A stretch of 64,000 nt of DNA from Aspidiotus rigidus (GCA_035079385.1 JAVHKY010000054.1:14302501-14366500), one strand, 5' to 3'; counted from the stretch's first letter, positions 13,319 to 27,132 are shown. Program-made: numbers and translations. Notes: generated by a model not told the origin, from the letters alone.

Positions 13319-15958
13319 GAGGCTGCAATAGTTTCAACATAATGTTTAATTTAAAAAATAATTTTTTGAAGATTTATTATGATACAAGCTTCAACGGAAA
13401 TGCGAGACGTATCCGCAGTCGAGGAGGACAAGGGGGCTGGTTTCCTTCCATTGATGTCATGAGTCCCCCCCCCCCAGCCAAAAATACAACTCAGTTCAAA
13501 AATAAATGGAAAAGATGAAATTTCATGTTCACGACCCTAAATATGAAATCATGTTATTGAAACGTCGGTCACGATCACTTTCATACTATTTGGCAGAGAC
13601 GGAAAATATATCTCTATGTAGATTGCATGATAACAACTGTCTGGATGAGTTCAATTGTCGGCTGAAAACGATCTGGTAAGTTAAACCACGTTCCGTCCCA
13701 CTAAAATTCTTGAATTATGATTTTCTTAACCTATGTAAGTATCATTCAACAAGATAACACGCATACGGAAAATCTTACAGTCAATTTCGTCCCACAATAA
13801 TTACAATAAGAATGTAATCGAGTGCCAAAGGTATATACGAGTCGAAATATCACGATTAGCTTGCCCTTCTCTTCGTTCGTCCCCAGCTTTCCAGATTTTC
13901 TAAGAAGCGATAACTTGCCAGAGCCATCTTCTTCGAATACTTCAATCTACGTTTTTACTCGAATCAAAAATGACGAATTTCAAAAGATATCAAATCGATA
14001 TACTGAAATAATTTGCCGACGTCTGTGCATATTATTCAAGTCTCTCAGAGCGCCAGCGTCGTACTCGTAGGTTTTTTTGAGACGCCCACAGCACAACCCT
14101 GTTTATTGTTCATGCCAATCCGATTCTATCCGCCTGAATGAAACTACTCTAAAGGCACGTGCGCATTCAATACAAGCTTTATACTACTTTGCGGTACGTA
14201 ATTCAAATACAATGAACTCGCTTACTAGCTTCGCGTTTTGTCGAGACGGTACTGCTCGATCCATTTCCGGCGAATTACCTGAAGCCGAAGTGAATTCGAT
14301 TTCACAACGTCGTTACAAGAAATATTCACCGTTCGTCTCGCGTTTGCATTCGGAGAAAAACATTTAAAAAAATTTCTAATAACTGATCGACACGATTTTC
14401 TATACGAACTCCTCGATTAAGGTTCTGCGGATCTTACGTCCAGATGACAACAGAGCTGCCCTATTACTCCGCTTCTCTGGCTCACAAGATGACAACAACA
14501 CCCGGAAATTAGTTTTATAAAAATTAGCTTGGCGAATCACAATAATTGTAGTTAATCTAATATCGATGTCAAGAGGAGTGGTGCGAATTTACGGAAAATC
14601 ACATATTGCAAGTACCTAAAATTTCAAAAATTCGTGTACTTATAAATACTTATACAGAAGAAGAAACGCTCACAAGAGCTCGATTTCAAGAAGATAAAGT
14701 GGTTATGAAGACGCAGCCTTTTCTTTTCTAGACGTGACGAGAACTCTGTTCGCAAGAATGACGTCATGGAATGTTGAGTAGTGTTCTAGGGTTAACGTCA
14801 TGTAAACACAGCTGTTTACCGATCTTCAAAACCTACCTCGTCTTTGATCTTCGTCCACTCTGTTTGCGAATAGACGGGGTACCGTCAATCAACTGACGAC
14901 ACTTCATCATCCCTGCGGCGAATATTGCATCTTTACACTACTGGACACCATTCTTCAAAACGGCTAGACCGCTGCACTTGACAAAAATACACGTGCGTGC
15001 GAACTGTTAATTTCACTCACTCTCGAACCCGATCCAGGAACCAACAACCTGATCTAAGGACATTTGAGAAGAGATTGGCAGACCGATACAGAGACAGAGG
15101 GGGGGAGATTCGAATGAAAATGCAAAGTGAACGAAGCGAGTGGCGAAGTTTGGAAGCAGCTCGAAAAGGTTAGCATTATATCATAGAATAGCCATGAGAA
15201 CGCGCGGTGATCAAAATTTTTCGACGTTCTTCGAAACCAACTTTTAACAACTAGTGCTAATAAGCTTTTTTACTTGTTATAACAAGTACAAGATAATTAA
15301 GCTCGAAAAGGTGCAGACATTAGCGCCCCTAGGAGAGCATCCTCATAGAAATAGCTGACCTCGAGAGAAAGGAAGAGCGTGTGACGTCACCAGAGCCGGA
15401 ATTCATCCGGTAGATTCGGGAAAATTATCTCTGAAGAAAAAACAGGGGTTTGCTCCAAGCAATACAGAGGAACTGAGGAAGGGAAAACACAACGGGAAAA
15501 CAGCGGGAGGAAGTGGGGACTTGAGAGAACTAGATCGTAATTTCATTGCTTCAAAATTCTGATCATTTACTATCAATCATAACATGATTAAACAAGTAAG
15601 AAATGAAGCAATATTTTTCAAAGCATGTAGATCAACAATTTTTGATACGCTGGTGACTTCTAAATTGTTGATAATCCTACAATTCCAATTCATCATAAAA
15701 TTTTCCAATCGCTGTCCTTTTTTCAATAAATAATTTACCGATTTTTCAACTTCCAAGAGACAATGAATGAGAATAAATGACAGTGACTTAAATCACCTGT
15801 TGGACACCCTACTATTCTAATGCAAATATTTTGCAGCGCTCTTCTTGAATTGTTTTTAAGTTGAGAGCGAAAAAATAAACTATCTCAAATTCTGGGAGGT
15901 CTTCATTTCTGTTAACTCGACTGTTTCGGCTATTGCAAACTTTCAAACTTTGCAATAA
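13319..15958. other. Non-coding stretch, no gene seen
   Basis: Frames at 13822-14070 and 14077-14367 are short, overlap no splice signals of note and match nothing I know. CpG-rich patches occur around 14.2-14.3 kb and 14.8-15.0 kb. A run of nine C lies near 13.47 kb. Confidence 0.5.
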
Positions 15959-16777
15959 CAGCGACGAACCTGCAAGCTCCACTGTCCCCTGAAAAAACAG
16001 CTGGTTTAACATTGTACGCATTTTTAATTTCAAAATACAACACTATTTATGGAGACAAATTGTGACACCTTCTTTTCAATAATGCTCTTGATCTTCTTCA
16101 TCTTTCTAATCAACATAATCCAGCCTAACTAAGGTTGATGACGTCATCGAAGTCGAATGCTTACGTTTTCTGAGGATGCACCTTCCCCAAACAAAGCAGA
16201 TAGCGGTTTCGACAGTAAAAATGAATCCCCCTCCTATATCATAAAAGCTCGCAAGTTCCGAATTTTAACCAGAACAATCCAGACCATGTCCAATAGATCT
16301 TCATCACAACAAGATGGCAAAAATTTGACTTTGTCGTCATGCACACCACTACGAATAAGATTTTCAAGTCCCGTAACCTAGTCTAACTTCGCTTGATGAC
16401 GTCATCGAAGTCAGACAAAGACTTTTCCTGAAAATGCCCCCAATAAGAGGAATAGCGGGTTCCCAGCTAAAAAATTTCGGATACGATGAAGAATTTCGAG
16501 AGAAGGACTCAAATTTTTCAACACAAAAAACTCTATAGCTTTTGTTTTTTGAATGTTGTTCCTTTTAGGAGAGGTGGAGGGGTACTTGAATTTTCCAACT
16601 GAAAAATGCTGAACTAGTTTTCTTCTCCATCATTCTTTTTCCTTATATTTTTCTTTTTTTATTACGCGCTCCCCAGTGGATTTATCACTATTGGATATGG
16701 GAAAAAATAACAAATTCAGAGGCCATTGTAAACAGCGGCGAACCCGCAACCTCCGCGGCACCGTGGAAAACAGCTGG
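15959..16777. repeat. Two nested direct-repeat pairs
   Basis: An approximately 45-bp motif running from CAGCGACGAACC to AACAGCTGG lies at 15959-16004, with a diverged copy at 16733-16777. Between them the 19-bp palindromic-core motif TGATGACGTCATCGAAGTC occurs exactly at 16136-16154 and 16394-16412, each followed by related sequence. The GACGTCATC core links this block to the dispersed family at 1.8, 2.8 and 37.2 kb. Confidence 0.65.
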
Positions 16778-19700
16778 TCTTATGTTTGCTATCTTCATAT
16801 TGTTAAAGGAGACGGTTTTAGGTCTCTGAGATTTACAAAACCGGTTAAAATAGTTTTATAAGAATTACAGAATACTCAAACCGTGTTAATTCTATTAGTT
16901 TTGTAAGGTTTGGTGGAAGTAAAATGCGAAGCTCTAAGAAAGCGAGTTCATTCTTCCAAAAAGAAAGTTGGTGTAGGGGAGGCTCTAGCAGAGTGAGGGG
17001 GAATATTGATATGCTGAGAAATATGTATAATCTGTACTAACACACGATATAATATCGAAACAGTAATACATCTCCTGAGGCCTCTCTCTGAACTCGATCT
17101 AGACTAGACAAATTCTTCGAAGATTGATGACGTTATCCCCAAGTCCTGTTCTCAAGTTCCTCCTGGTATAGCTCGAGGTCGAAAATACTTCAAGTCTCTG
17201 CACATTTCTCCGAAAATGATATGTCACAGAAGTCGGATGAGGATGTGTTTGCAGAAATTCCGACGTGAGTCTTGACACTATAGGGATAGTATTACGATAG
17301 CTCATTTCGAGAATAGGGGTAGGGAACTGTTCAGGGCACGCTTTGCTTGAGTACATAGAGGACGAATCTAGAGAGGTCGGGAGACGCGGTAGGGTTTCCT
17401 CGTCGTACCGCATGACGTAATTCTGATAATTATTAATAAACATGTTTATTACAATTATATGCGGGGACTACTTGAAGATCTCAGATCACGTGGAAACGAA
17501 TGAATTTATTGTTCTCAATACGGGGAGTTATGGGCTCGCATCCCGCCAAAGGGATGTACACCATTACAAATCTTCCCTTCTTTAAAAAGAACGACGTTTC
17601 GAACGTGCGCTCCTCTGCGTATTGATGATGGAACGTTCCTAAATAGAATATGTACCGAATAAATATTACCATATCTTACGCCGGCGATAACAAATTAAGC
17701 AATTATGTGAAAGAATGTCGGGTTTTAGAATGGTAATGCGAGAATGAAAATCAAAAACATACACGACACGAGATGAGTCGCGAAAGAAATATTATACACT
17801 CGAGTTCCAAGTTCTATACATATCCTGTTTTTTCGTCATAATACTGTATACGTTCGAAGAAACTTTTAGGGTAATCAACATTCCGTGAGGTAATTTACGG
17901 AGTTTTCAACTCATTGGCTCATAAAAACTGCACTCCTTGGTAAGAATGTGCTCTCTTAATTCGCGCGTTCAAGAGACCAAATACCGATTAAAAGTTATAT
18001 TCTTTTTATTTGTACGTTGAAATCTGGTGGCGAGAATAAAACTGAAAATTCGACCATATACCATTTCGTCATCCTCGGGAATCGAAGAGTACAGCTAAGA
18101 GCTATTCTGGTTGGGATAGTAGATTATTTTAATTTCTTCATAAATTTTAGAGACCCAAATGTGTCTAAGGCACACACAATGAAGTTAAGAAAAATATGAT
18201 TTTCCAACAACGGTAGACGGGTCCATTTCTGAAGATTTTCTAGTTCGTCGTAATGTGGATGATAATAAATATAACAACCTCCATTAGTAAGCACAAATTT
18301 GTTATACTACAGATTTTTGTAATCTTTATAGGTTTTCAGATTCAATATTAAACCAGTCTAGATTCTTGAGCGAAAGCCTCTCTCAGACGTTTCTATTCTT
18401 TTCCCCATCTACACCAAATGAGAGAAAAAAAAAGTGATACTATGACTTTATCTGGATTTTTATCATCGTCTTCGTTTCTTAAAACCTAAGTATGAGTACG
18501 TTATTTTTCCTACAGAGTCATTTTGAACCCTGTTAATGAACACTACAAAAGTGATTCATTTCTTTGAAAATTTATCTGGTTCCAATGAGTCGATTTCCAA
18601 CTACGGATATTTCCGTTCGTTCTTGCTGTCTGTAAAGGAGTTTTGCTTTCCCCGTAAACCCAACGTTCATCTCGGACTCGTAATTGCCTCTGAAAAATTT
18701 AAGATCGTCTTCATATACGAGTACGCACACATGAACAGTAGCCGAAAACGGATCAATTTATCATAATATCGATATATCAACGTACGACCGTTCGACACTC
18801 CCGCGTGCTCCAGCGTACTATAACTAGTTTTCCCATCTTCGTCTAAGGATGAGAGGGGCAAGCATTATGAGAAAATGTTCTACGAAGCGCGAGAAAGGAA
18901 AAAACATAACCGTCTTCAAATTTTCATAAACAGGTCATTCCACAATCCACTTATAGCTTTTTTCTATTAGCGATTGGAACGAAGACGAGCGAGGCGGACG
19001 AAGGAACGGCCAGTTCTCGCCTCCGGAATAATGAAAAACTCCTCACGAGGAGTATGGATGGCAGCCACCACGACGAAGATATCATACCTTCGTAATATCC
19101 TAGCGGTAAAACAGAAGTTATGTACCCACTCCTTGAGTAACCATATGCGCGTCGTCAAACCATGTTCGATTCCCGCATTCTCGACTTTAGCTCGCGCTTC
19201 ATTCTATTTTGGTGTAATTGCAAACGCTAAAAAGAACGGAAAGGCGATGCGATGTTGCCGCTTGCAGGAAACAGAATACGGCACTCTCGCTAAATTAAGA
19301 CGAATATAAAAAATTATAAAAATAGAGTACCGACAAACAGCGTTTTCATGTTAGAAAGTGTGTTGACTGAGAAAATAATCACTGTCTAATCGCACGTATG
19401 AAGATTAGTATTCCCGCAGAAATATAAATTGAAATGGAGAAGAATTTTTTTTTTTTCAGAAAGAAAGAAAAAAAAAGGTTCCTTCATATTATAATAATAG
19501 TTTGCCCGTCCCATCTGACCAATTAAAGTATGCGAGATGGAAAAAAAAAAAATTTGACACTCGGTTTTACACGGTATCATTAATCTGCGGAGAGAACAGC
19601 CGTACTGTAAAAATTAGGCTACCATCGTATTTTCCTCTTCCATAGAGCAGACGGGTGCTGTCTCAGAAAGAGAAAAGAATAACAATAATAACAAGATTTG

Positions 19701-20828
19701 ATACATAATCCATAAAGCGCGCGCGATGGGCAGAGCCGACGTGAGGCGAGTGAACGGGTAATTTATTTTTAAAATCGCGGCCCCAACGCGGCCGGGCCAT
19801 TTCTTTTCGGGAAGTTTTCTTACAGAACTGTCATCGATAACTTATCAACATGTTGTTTTGGCAAACTGACAACTTTTCAGTTTTCTCTCTCTTTCTTTTC
19901 AGCTTACAATGTGTTTCAACAAGCCAGCGCTTTTTTTTTTTCTTTCTTTCCCGCCTCTTAGCATCTTCTTCTACATCTCTCGCGGACCGCACATTGTACT
20001 CGGCGCACGATTCGTGACACAAAAATACCACAATGTTCACGCTAACCAACCTTTAATACGTTATATGCTATACCTAGTTTATGGCACAAAAAAAAAAAAA
20101 ACAAAACCGAAGCATAACACGGTAGAAGAACACCAACGTCGGGGATTGGTAGACATTAAAGACGCCGTACGCGTTCGAGAACAAATTCTGAAATAATCAC
20201 CCGTACTTGGACATTTATGATGCCCTCCTCGATCATGGAGGGCAAGAAACGTGTCGCAATATTGAACTCCATTTTGTGAAGCAAGGGTACAAAATTGTTC
20301 CGCTCATTCCTTCGGGGAAACCAATCATCTCAATTGCATCGATCATATTTTGTTTATTTCTAGCCCACCGCGATGGATACCTACCACGTGCTTTCCAGAC
20401 GTGCCGGTATGAGCGTCATGGCTCAATAGTAATCTTGTATTAGGCACGTAATAGTAGTTGTACGTAAGAAGAATGGTTAAATGTAGGAAACGAGTCCTTG
20501 ATTTTGAAATTGGTTCAGATTGGGACTGCTAAGAATTGTTGAACTAAGGCAAAAGTTCAGGACTTGTCAGCTACCCACAATTTTTTTCTAGGATCCCTAA
20601 GGACAACGTCTTTCCCTCACCTCTCCATAAAATTTAGCTAGAGACACATTCCACATCGATTTCTCTCGTCATATTTCGTTTTTAAATTCTTGGAAACAGT
20701 ACAATTCCTTAGCAGAAGTGGGTATTTTGTCCCCGGGCCCGTCAGTGCTACGGGTTTTCAATAATTTAGCGAATAGAAGAAACTCTACAAATCTAGTCCC
20801 CAGGCCCAGCTGTGGCTCTCTACAAGTA
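16778..20828. other. Non-coding stretch, no gene seen
   Basis: Only short frames on both strands, none convincing. CpG-rich patches at about 18.97-19.28 kb and 19.71-19.81 kb (the latter with 'gcgcgcgcgatg' and 'cgcggccgggcc') stand out from the AT-rich background and might be regulatory. Confidence 0.45.
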
Positions 20829-21277
20829 CAGTGGAAACTCTATATAACGAACCCCTATATAACGAATTCCTCTATATTACGAATTTTTCCTCGGTCCCTC
20901 CCCCTTCAATGAATTTTACGTATTAAAAAATCTCTTTATAACAAACAATTCACTCTATATAACGAATTTTCTACAGAAACCTTATCATTTTTTCCAAAAA
21001 AAATGTCGATTTCTGGCCTGAATTCAAACTTTTTTCTGAAAATTCTGATTCTTTGGTAAACATTTGAATATTTTCTCCAGAAAATTTGAATTTTGACGAA
21101 TGTTTCAACATTTCCTTCTAACGATGTCAACTTTCAGGTGAAATTTGAAAATTTTCATCATTCAAAATGTGGAACTTCGAAAAATAAGAATAAAAAATGA
21201 ATTTCTTTTTAACGAATTTTCTATATAACGAATTTTTTTTGTGGTCCCTTCAGATTCGTTATATAGAGTTTCCACTG
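20829..21277. mobile_element. Non-autonomous DNA transposon with CAGTGGAAACTC ends (pogo/Tigger-like)
   Basis: CAGTGGAAACTCTATATAAC begins the element and its reverse complement ends it; the last complementary base is at 21277. Just inside both ends the motif 'tatataacgaa' is repeated two or three times. The left end is preceded by TA; at the right end a TA occurs two bases further out. Termini of the type CAGTGGAACCTC with ATAACGAA repeats are known from pogo-like Tc1/mariner elements and their MITEs. There is no transposase frame, so it depends on a relative elsewhere. Confidence 0.75.
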
Positions 21278-22325
21278 TGTATCCTTGGACAGTTGTTTAA
21301 GGATCCGAGTATTCCGGATTTCCAGCCCACTTCGTAGAATCCAAGACTTTCCACTCGTTTCGGAGTTTTCCGGCACCGGTTGTGGACACCCTCTTTTCTA
21401 TATCTTGGAAGAAATAAGCTCGAGAGACAACGAGAAAAACGTTGGAAAACTTTCAATCAATAAACATCAATGAACAAAGAAATAGAAGATACCACCAACT
21501 TTTTCAAGTATGACTCATTTTTCTTCGTTTTATCTATCAATAGAATTGAGAACAAACGATAATGACACTGAGTTCTACAGCGACGTCCATAGCGCGTTAC
21601 AATTAGCAGAAACCCTGTCAATTGACCATGAGAAACACAGAGGGAGCAGAGGTCATTAGCCTGCTGATTGACGATAAGACATATCTCATCTATCAAAAGT
21701 TTATCTACAAATGCTAGGGATCCGAAGTATCAAGAATCTACAACTTCAATCACTCAGCTTCCTTAGTTTTTCTCACGGGGGTTAATCGTGTGTTAGGCCA
21801 AATCAACAGGGTTTCTGCTAACGTAACTTGCTGAGTAACGCCAGAGGATAAAGGTCTATTGGAAATAGACTCATAGGAAATTACTGAACGTGAAGTGAGA
21901 CAAGGATGCTATTAATTTGTCTCGATATCTATGAACAGATTTCGGAATAAGAGGTCCAAATTAACGTCAGTCTTACAGTCAAAATTTTGGCAATTTAACG
22001 TCGTTCGGAGTGAGACAGCTTTGTAAGATGAAAAGATTCTAATCAAAAGGCGTAGACAGAAATACACGCCTTTGCAAGGTCTCGCCATCCACTCAACGAC
22101 CAAATCTCTGGGACGAATACAATTGAAACCAGTTGACTTTGGAGCTGCAAACAGTGAGACTCGGAAAACATTTGCTGGTTTCGGTGAAGTACGCGGTCTA
22201 CCGGTTTGCTGTCAACCCAAGCCCGATTTTTCAAACGGAATTCAGGTTGACAAAGTTCGAATTGAGGGGAAATTCTGTTACAAAGGTGGCTGAAGTGTAA
22301 ATTGAAAACACGCGGATGTACAAAA
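21278..22325. other. Mostly non-coding; one open plus-strand frame at 22027-22293
   Basis: A plus-strand frame of 88 codons (22027-22290, stop TGA at 22291-22293) has a coding-like amino-acid mix, but it lacks an ATG near its start and matches no family I recognise. Minus-strand frames overlap it. It could be a decayed exon or old transposon sequence next to the two-exon frame just to the right. Confidence 0.3.
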
Positions 22326-22810
22326 TTAGAAGGACCACGGGTGATGGGTTAAGAAAGGCCAACGTGCAATGCGGCAAGACTGATCTCCGTGGTACAAAGA
22401 AATTATGCCCAAGGCTTGTTTAACCACTCTGACTAGCTTATCAAATGAAAGGGAGTTGATATCCACGCTGGCTTGACGCAAAGATCGACATAGTGGTTCT
22501 TTGAGATAGACCGCATACTTGACCGGCATTCTTTGAATAGGGAAAATTTGAGCGTCAGAAACAGGAGTGAAGCTTTTCCCAGCATCCAAAAGTGCTTTCT
22601 TATTTGGTAAGGGCAGTTGAATCTATGACAACAAGTATACTGAATTGAAGTAGAGATATTATAATTGAATTTTCGACGAAATCTCCAGTTTACACATTTT
22701 GTAACTATTCGTGCGGCCAGGGATGGGTGAGGGATATAATACCCGAATTGAGGATCAGAATTGACTCTCGCTGCTGATAAGAAAATTTTTAGTCTCTGCC
22801 TCTGGACCAT
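22326..22810 (-). CDS. Uncharacterised two-exon protein, 137 aa (predicted)
   Basis: Read on the minus strand, an ATG at 22810 opens a 39-codon exon (22694-22810) ending at a GTAAAC donor. A 71-bp intron ends with CATAG, and a 99-codon exon (22326-22622) then runs in the same frame to a TAA. The 71-bp intron matches the size of the window's real introns, and a stop lies three codons upstream of the ATG, so the start is well defined. The product is basic with no signal peptide or obvious membrane segment; residues around 'QFGYYIPHP' and 'MPVKYAVYLKEPLCRSL' are distinctive. I do not recognise the family. It could be a nested gene in a long how intron or a fragment of a transposon-encoded protein. 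Confidence 0.35.
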
Positions 22811-25592
22811 AGTCCTTCATCTCCCACAATCGCCCACTGCTGTCGCTCTATAAACTATTTTATCCAGCCGAAAAACCTTTCTTAAAGTATTTTCTCCCAA
22901 ATATGAGCAGACTCAATTTTCAATCATCGCCATAAATACTTCACAAGAAGAGGACATCAAACCCAATGGTCCGTAATTCGGAATGCGACGTGCAGCTGTC
23001 ACTTTGTACCCGCGAATACGTCAGACAGGCGTGAATAAATGAAACAAGATTCGCGATTATAAAACAAAATGACACGAACGTTGAGTACGAGTGCGTAGAC
23101 GATTGCTTCACTCATTTCTACAGGGGAAACTGGTACTCTCGCAACCTATATCGTATATTCATCTTGATTTTTAATTGATCACATTTTACGAATAATCAAT
23201 TACGATAGTCGGTAAATACTCGACCGCGATCGAGTACACCGAGGGAAATAAAATAAAATCAATTTGATTAGAAAATAGCGCCAGAGAAAGTTCGGAATTT
23301 GGATATACGGTTTCGAAAGTACAAGATTCCGCATAAGGCGATGTCGGAACTCGACTAACTTAAGATCGTACTGTTGAAGCATTCTATGGTATATGTACAA
23401 CGCATACAATTTAATACGAGCTATACGAATCTACGCGTACACACGCATGCACAACATACTCACTCTATTTCTATACCCACACAGAGACACTTACTCCGAA
23501 CAACCTCCTATATACGCGCCACGAACCCCAACAGCAAATAACCTGTTTCCAGAACTTCTTTCATTAGTCAAATTATTCGATTACAGAGAAGATACCAAGT
23601 TACCAACTTCTCGTTTTGTGTACGACTCGACCGTACGCATCTCGCGGATACCTGAAGCGCGCGATGAAAAAATTTTCACGTCGTATCGCCGTCGACGTCG
23701 CCATCAGAAAACTAGTTCTTTCGCCGACGCTGCAGCTCGCCTTTACCGTGGGTGAGACCACGATTGTCTTCACTTGATCCCCGTAATTACAAACCGTTAA
23801 TTAAAAGATAATAATATACCCGACGTCGCCAAAATCAACGCGAAGATCGATCTTATACTTCGTGCCTGACTGATAACAGATTGTAAACAAACAATATTTC
23901 AACTTTATATTTAGTTGTCGATTCAGGAATCATCGAGGTTTTCATTTGAAAAACTCAAGATTGAATGGTCCCGAGAAAAAATTGCAAGCGGAACAGTAAT
24001 CTATAAGCCGACCAGTGGGGGAGGAGGTATTATCCTCCCGAGCCTGGGATTTCAAGGCAGAAGAGAAGACGTCTGATAGCAGATTCCCTTCAGGCCCAGT
24101 CTAGCTCTTGGCGACCCTATGGATCGAGAGGATTTGCTCTAACCAATACTTCAATTAATGAGTGCTGAAAACTTCCTGGTCAGGATCGTTAATCAAGTAT
24201 CTATCGTTACTCCATACCCTTGGCTGAAAGACAAGTTTCCTACAACCTACCTCTGAAAGTTCCTTCAAAGTCGCCTCTGACGGCCTTCCTTCCCTTTATG
24301 ATGAGATAAGGAGCAAAAATATGATTTCCAAGTCACCAATCGTCTTTTCGTCTAACCGACTTGAGAAAATCTAGACCATGGGCAATTGCACAGAGTACAA
24401 AATAGACCCAAAATATCACGCTGGCTGTTTGACTATAACAAGACTTTTGACTCGATAAACTACGAATTATTGATGAACAATAGAAAAAATGAAAAGATAG
24501 GATAAAATCGATTAGGGTCTTTTATTTCCCTCTCAGGGAATATTTGACGCTGGAACACCGATCAACCTAATGTAGTTCAGCTGTTTTCGAGATGACAGAT
24601 CACAATCTACAAGTAAACTCAACAATCCAGATTCAAATATTATTCATTCCACCAGGAGAAATAAAACCTTTGATTTTCAGTTAAAAATTTCATCACTAAA
24701 ATTTTTCCAAATGAAGTTCTCGTTCCAAACAGAGGAAGAAAGCGTTCTCGCTGTTTTTTTGTTTTTTATCTATCGTCTCTAATAAATTACAAAACATATC
24801 ATTTTTTCCATTTAAAAAAGCTTACCTCAGTATTTCATGTTCAGCCTCTCCTAATTCATACTTATATTTTTAAGAGAATTTTCACTAGTTTCACGAAAAC
24901 CTCAAATTAACTGGTAAACTCCTATAAAATGTCAAGCCGACCTACATATCGGAACTATTCGCAATTGTGAAAACGTTAAACCAGAATGTTGAGACGCATG
25001 ATTATTATTACAAATTAGATAACTCTCGGTCGAGTAAATGCTGTCTATTAACCAGGTTCAATTCTTCGTGTATAAACTTTATAATGTTTCATTCCGTTTC
25101 GGACCGTCTTCACATTCTTCGATACCAGAATTTTAAATTATGATGATGATTTACAGAATCGATTTCCTCTATAGCATAACGATTAAGGTAGTTTTAAATC
25201 TCGCGTCTCGAAAGTCTGAAGAATTCGATTGAAATAAAGGTTTTTCAACTATACATATTCGACCATGAACAAGTTATCGTAGAGATACTCCTCCATGTAA
25301 ATGGGAATAAACCTCGGGCTCATGAAAAGCGTGAGGGAGGGACGACGGAAGAATACGATTCCCGACGTGTTTCTTTCAAATTAGCTGTCGAGGGCTAAAA
25401 ATAGAGTTAACAGCAACAATATTCCTCTTCTCTTAGTCTGATAAGTAGAGAGCAATTCTGGAGATAAAGAAAAAGAAACGTAGAAAGAACTTGAACGTTT
25501 AACATTGAGGAGATGAAAACACTACTGCAAAGAAGCAGAAATTTTTACGTTTTTTCATTCTTTCTTAATCCTTCTCTCCCTTAATTGAATAG
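22811..25592. other. Non-coding stretch, no gene seen
   Basis: A plus-strand frame at 23393-23755 (120 codons) lies in CpG-rich sequence, rich in CGTCG near 23.69-23.72 kb, and looks like promoter or untranslated sequence rather than protein. The rest is AT-rich with only short frames. Confidence 0.45.
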
Positions 25593-25830
25593 GTATGTGA
25601 AAGTGATAGGAAGAACACCGTCACCATGTTGATAAACACGAAAGAGGAGCAGTTTTAACATCGAATATCAATTTTTGGTAAAATCATATCGATAAAAACG
25701 AAGAAATTAGTAATTTTCTCCTTTATTTTTGTTGTTACAATTCTCGTATTTGATGTTCCTCGAGAATATTATCCAGATTGCTATTTCTACGACTCTATCA
25801 ACGTTCTTATAATATATAGTTCTTCACCGC
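25593..25830. mobile_element. Decayed copy of foldback family F1
   Basis: Carries 'aggtatgtgaaagtgatagg', 'gttgataaacacgaaagagg', 'catatcgataaaaacgaag' and ends with 'atatatagttcttcaccg'. The same blocks in the same order occur at 31024-31356 (aggtatgcgcaagtgataag, gttgataaagtcgaaggagg, tatcgataaaaacaagag, atatagttcctta). It is the most diverged of the four copies seen here. Confidence 0.6.
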
Positions 25831-26118
25831 CGGTGTCACGTTGTGGGACAAAAAAGATCCAAATGATATTACAAAATCTCTGGGAGTTAGACCCATAATC
25901 CAGAAAGTCAAGGCATACAGAAGGAAATGGAGAGCACGAGTTGGATGCATGGAGACTCAAGATCGCCCAAGATCGCATTGGAATATACACCAACGTCCAA
26001 AAGAAATAGAGGAAGACCTAGAAAGAAATTGACCGACACATCCGAATCCAGCTCAGCTTCCTCGACGCCGACGGGCCAACAGGCCCACCACGAGCAAAGG
26101 ACACGACGACGACCTTAA
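25831..26118 (+). pseudogene. Decayed C-terminal end of a non-LTR retrotransposon reverse transcriptase
   Basis: The plus-strand frame from about 25823 encodes 'LGVRPIIQKVKAYRRKW', which matches the pattern at the end of RTE/CR1/Jockey-type reverse transcriptases (LGIRPI-EKIK-YRLRW, then a GHV-RM motif). One frame over, the sequence continues with 'RSPKIALEYTPTSKRNRGRP', the usual basic 'PK-ALEW-P-GKR-RGRPRK' tail. The switch of frame around 25.93-25.98 kb and the absence of any upstream catalytic domain show that it is a dead fragment. It directly abuts the F1 foldback copy on its left. Confidence 0.75.
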
Positions 26119-27132
26119 TTAGCTATCCCTGTAAACTGTCTACACTCTCATAAATTAACATTGGAATACCCTTCACATTAATGTCTTACTCTGCATTTTC
26201 CACCTTATCTATTTCGTACGAAGAAAAATTAGAGACAAAGATGAACACGAACCTAATCGAATAATAAGTCCTCTCGTCGCAATTTTCCCTTCCAGTACTT
26301 TACTCGATGAGATGAAAGAGATAGAAAATATTCTAATCGATGATAAAAAGCTAAAATATTTCTTACTCATTAGCAAAACAAAAGATACAGGGAAAACTTC
26401 GATAAACACGAAATATTTATGGCAATATTGAAAAATAGCATGTGGAAACAATTGGACGAAAACCAAAGAGAAAGAGACAAGATTAAGAAAGGTTTTCTCG
26501 GCTATATTACAACTCGGATCTAATATTTGCAGTAAAAGAATTATCGAAAGAGCCAACAATTCACATAACATGAAATCGTACTTAATGCACGAGAACTAAA
26601 ATAAAGCATTCAATTTTCCAAAAAATACTGCTCAAGTAGTGCACGACAGATAGAAAACCTGATCTAAAGAGGACATTTCTCACCCACGTCCTCGATTTAT
26701 ACGATAGTTCACAGTAAAAAGGCCGGTAAAGTTCAAAAATTAAATCGTTTTACGTTCAATACATTATGACGTTGAGTAAAATACAAAACCAAGACTGTAG
26801 GAATGTTTTGTTTGACGTCACAGATTGTGCAAGAGTATCCATTCTCTCAAAAAAATATCTTCTGAATTTTTGCTCTGGTAAGAAAAAAACACAGGGAGTA
26901 AAGATCACTAATTCATTAATTGAAAATGGTAAAATAAAATTCATGTTTACAATCGAGGAAAAAAAACCTGGGATGCCTTATTTCTTTTCTATTCCCAATT
27001 AATTGCACAACGATCTCTACTGCCTGTGTTTTTCTTATGGAAACAAACAGCTTGAAGGAAAAACAAGAGGTATTTTAAATGATTTTTATCGCTGTGACGT
27101 CACAGGAAAACATCTCTAAAGCTTATGAGGAA
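26119..27132. other. Non-coding stretch, no gene seen
   Basis: A 120-codon minus-strand frame at 26209-26571 is a hydrophobic complement of A-rich sequence and is probably a chance frame. The plus strand there is partly open too, without a recognisable product. Confidence 0.45.

Noticed and set aside
19140..19185. tRNA T-arm-like string 'gttcgattcccgc'
   Set aside because: No A-box, no acceptor-stem pairing and no anticodon arm at the proper distance upstream, so not a tRNA gene.
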